From Chloroflexota bacterium (GTDB lineage Bacteria; Chloroflexota; Anaerolineae; Anaerolineales; VGOW01): a stretch of 7,478 nt of DNA. The notes under the pieces are model-generated. The model saw nothing but the letters and a program-made list of their open reading frames with translations, ran no database searches and was not told the origin of the DNA. The stretch spans positions 1 to 7,478 of the forward strand of contig JACRLA010000324.1 of assembly GCA_016215145.1 (NCBI GenBank), read 5' to 3'. A program made the position numbers and the translations under genes. Below are positions 6,063 to 7,478 of this stretch, one piece after another; the stretch's first letter is position 1; each line of letters begins with the position of its first letter.

Positions 6063-6096
6063 AGTGAGCAGAGTTGCGCTTGCTCACTATTTTTTT
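6063..6096 (+). terminator. Leader terminator/attenuator hairpin
   Basis: AGTGAGCA (6063-6070) pairs perfectly with TGCTCACT (6081-6088); the 10-nt loop can add an AG/CT pair next to a bulged G. After one A comes a run of seven T (6090-6096), the textbook layout of an intrinsic terminator. It lies upstream of the RBS and downstream of the candidate promoter, so if functional it would stop most transcripts before the gene, as in attenuation. No leader-peptide ORF or known riboswitch fold was recognised. Confidence 0.5.
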
Positions 6097-6106
6097 AAAT
6101 ACTAAC

Positions 6107-6112
6107 GAGGAG
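6107..6112 (+). promoter_or_regulatory. RBS deciding the start of the papain-like gene
   Basis: GAGGAG with a 6-nt spacer to ATG 6119. An in-frame TTG at 6074 would extend the protein by 15 residues, but it lies in the loop of the terminator-like hairpin and would put a non-signal sequence ahead of a clean signal peptide. ATG 6119 is therefore the start. Confidence 0.75.
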
Positions 6113-6118
6113 ATCACT

Positions 6119-7159
6119 ATGTTGTCAAAAATTTTTCGTGTTGTAAACGCGGCGGTGCTCGTCACCGTTTTGCTGGCGATCACTTTCGCCGCGCCGAGCC
6201 GCGCGCTCTCGCAAGGCGCTTTCGTTGCCGACAGCGGCTTCCGTCCCGAAGTGGATGGGTTTAAGTTTGAAAACTATGGCGCCGGGTTTCAAGACCTTAC
6301 GCCCGCCGACGTACAGCGTTTGTTCGGCGATCAAGTATGCGCCAGTCTTGCCGATGGCAAATGTACGTTGACCCCACCCGGACAACAATGGATGGAGAAT
6401 ATTAACAAAGGCATGAACGGGGGACACTGCGAAGGTTTCGCCGCTTTAAGTCTGGTGTTTTATATGCAGAAACAAAGCCCCAATGAATTTGGCGGCGGGC
6501 GTGTATATGATCTCGATCTACAAGGCAACGAAAAATTGCAACGCGAAATTGCCCTGTATTGGGCAACTCAAACAACAAGCCCAGCCAACGCGGGGGAAAT
6601 CAAAGGCACCCCTAATGAGATTCTGGATATTTTAATTAATAGTCTTAAACCCGGTGCAGCCGAAACGTACACCTTTGGCCTTTTTAAACCGGATATGACC
6701 GGTGGCCATGCCAACACACCTTACGCCGTGCAAGACTTGGGTGGCGGCAAGTTCGCCGTGAAAATTTACGAGAATAATTTTCCCGGCACGCCACTCGATA
6801 TGATCATTGATCGCAACGCCAATACCTGGTCGTATAACGCCACCACGAACCCCAATGAACCTTCCAGCTTATACACCGGCGATGCAAATACTAAAACACT
6901 TTCACTCACTCCTACCACGCCGCGCTTAACAAAACAAGCGTGTCCTTTCTGCGATGCCGGTTCAGGTTTTACCGGGCGTAATGGGTTAGAGCAAGCCGCG
7001 CCTAAGTTCAATCAAGTTTGGCTAGATCGAGATCCGAATGGCAAAGTGCATTTACTCATCACTGATGAGCAAGGCAAGCGATTAGGGTATGTCAACGGCA
7101 AATTGGTCAGCGAAATCCCCGGGGCGAGCTTCCGCTCCGTCCGCGGCAAAGATTTGTGA
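6119..7159 (+). CDS. Secreted papain-like cysteine peptidase-type protein, ended by an in-frame TGA
   Basis: The product up to the TGA is 346 residues. It has a classical signal peptide: basic MLSKIFR, a hydrophobic core at about residues 9-24, and a likely cleavage after SRA (about 29) or shortly beyond. Papain-like features follow: Cys104 in NGGHCEGFAAL at the start of a helix (nucleophile), His197 in GGHANTPYAV, and Asn219/Asn220 in YENNFPG, matching a Cys-His-Asn order. Trp237 in NTWSY lies in the following strand. A CPFC pair (275-278) could form a disulfide or bind metal. From about residue 295 the sequence becomes beta-rich. It should act outside the cell or at the envelope; the substrate is unknown and activity is inferred from motifs alone. 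The stop is suspicious because the same frame continues as good coding sequence to the window edge. Confidence 0.72.
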   Translation: MLSKIFRVVNAAVLVTVLLAITFAAPSRALSQGAFVADSGFRPEVDGFKFENYGAGFQDLTPADVQRLFGDQVCASLADGKCTLTPPGQQWMENINKGMNGGHCEGFAALSLVFYMQKQSPNEFGGGRVYDLDLQGNEKLQREIALYWATQTTSPANAGEIKGTPNEILDILINSLKPGAAETYTFGLFKPDMTGGHANTPYAVQDLGGGKFAVKIYENNFPGTPLDMIIDRNANTWSYNATTNPNEPSSLYTGDANTKTLSLTPTTPRLTKQACPFCDAGSGFTGRNGLEQAAPKFNQVWLDRDPNGKVHLLITDEQGKRLGYVNGKLVSEIPGASFRSVRGKDL

Positions 7160-7478
7160 AAAGATGCTGAAGAGCCGCTCTACTTTGTGCCAGTAGGAAT
7201 TAAATTCACAGTGACAGTGGATGCGACGGATGTGGTAGATAAAGAGACCGTTGACGTCACTATGATTGGCCCGGGGTACGACCTCGCCGCCGAAGAAGTC
7301 ACATTAGATAAAGGGCAGAAAGATTCCATCACCTTCTCACCGGATGGTTCAAGCATCTCCTACAAAACCGATTACGCCGAATCGCACAATCTCGTCATCG
7401 GCTTTGAATCAAAAGGCGCGGACTATTCCTTCTTGGTGAAGGGCGCCGATATTGAACCGGGCGGCACGATGAACATCA
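7160..7478 (+). pseudogene. C-terminal continuation of the papain-like protein, past the TGA and cut by the window edge
   Basis: Directly after TGA 7157-7159, with no change of frame, 106 codons stay open to the end of the window. The translation begins KDAEEPLYFVPVGIKFTV and contains IGPGYDL, DKGQKDSITFSPDG and YKTDYAESHN, which reads as an ordinary soluble beta-sandwich-like domain, not random sequence. There is no Shine-Dalgarno site or good start codon at its beginning, so it is unlikely to be a separate gene. The simplest reading is one longer gene with TGG (Trp) changed to TGA, either a real nonsense mutation or a base-call error. Confidence 0.65.

Noticed and set aside
6074..6118. Upstream TTG start for the papain-like gene.
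   Set aside because: It lies within the loop of the terminator-like hairpin, has no RBS and would spoil the signal peptide; ATG 6119 has a strong RBS.
7157..7200. Selenocysteine insertion at the TGA.
   Set aside because: The only nearby hairpin is a 4-bp AGAG/CTCT stem (7171-7181), too small for a bacterial SECIS, and the protein type is not a known selenoprotein. Trp-to-stop is simpler.
7157..7478. TGA reassigned to Trp genome-wide.
   Set aside because: TGA acts as the normal stop of the genes ending at 787 and 5874, and Trp is encoded by TGG in the neighbouring genes.

Overview
The window looks like chromosomal DNA from a free-living bacterium, most plausibly a member of the Chloroflexota (Anaerolineae-like). 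That is an inference. It rests on a membrane-anchored Thr/Pro/Ala-rich 'TPTPT' stalk protein, neighbouring M42 aminopeptidases, a secreted papain-like protein of a type I associate with this phylum, and gaps packed with short palindromic repeats. All genes supported here are on the plus strand.

Layout. (1) 38-787: a single-pass membrane protein with a long low-complexity extracellular stalk. (2) 859-4175: three consecutive, diverged M42-family metallo-aminopeptidase genes, all with intact metal and catalytic residues. They probably supply cytosolic peptide-degrading TET-type particles, perhaps mixed ones. Each gap in this cluster (788-858, 1912-2012, 3117-3179) carries a different palindromic or tandem repeat, and none has a convincing terminator, so co-transcription is plausible. 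(3) 4303-5874: a more A+T-rich gene with its own candidate promoter, a strong ribosome-binding site and a downstream hairpin. It encodes an N-terminal HNH nuclease-like domain fused to a DndB/ParB-like domain with a DGQH(K) motif. This is the best candidate for an unusual, possibly defence-related, module. (4) 5875-6118: a 17-bp-stem hairpin, then a TTGATT-17-TATCAT promoter candidate and a terminator-like hairpin with a 7-T tract just before the next gene's ribosome-binding site, laid out like a transcription attenuator. (5) 6119-7478: a secreted papain-like (Cys-His-Asn) protein whose reading frame is cut by one TGA (7157-7159). The same frame then stays open, with convincing beta-rich protein sequence, to the window edge.

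The M42 cluster and the HNH gene have no evident functional link; the HNH gene looks like an insertion between housekeeping-type loci. The two observations most worth following are the HNH-DGQHK fusion and the in-frame TGA in the peptidase gene.
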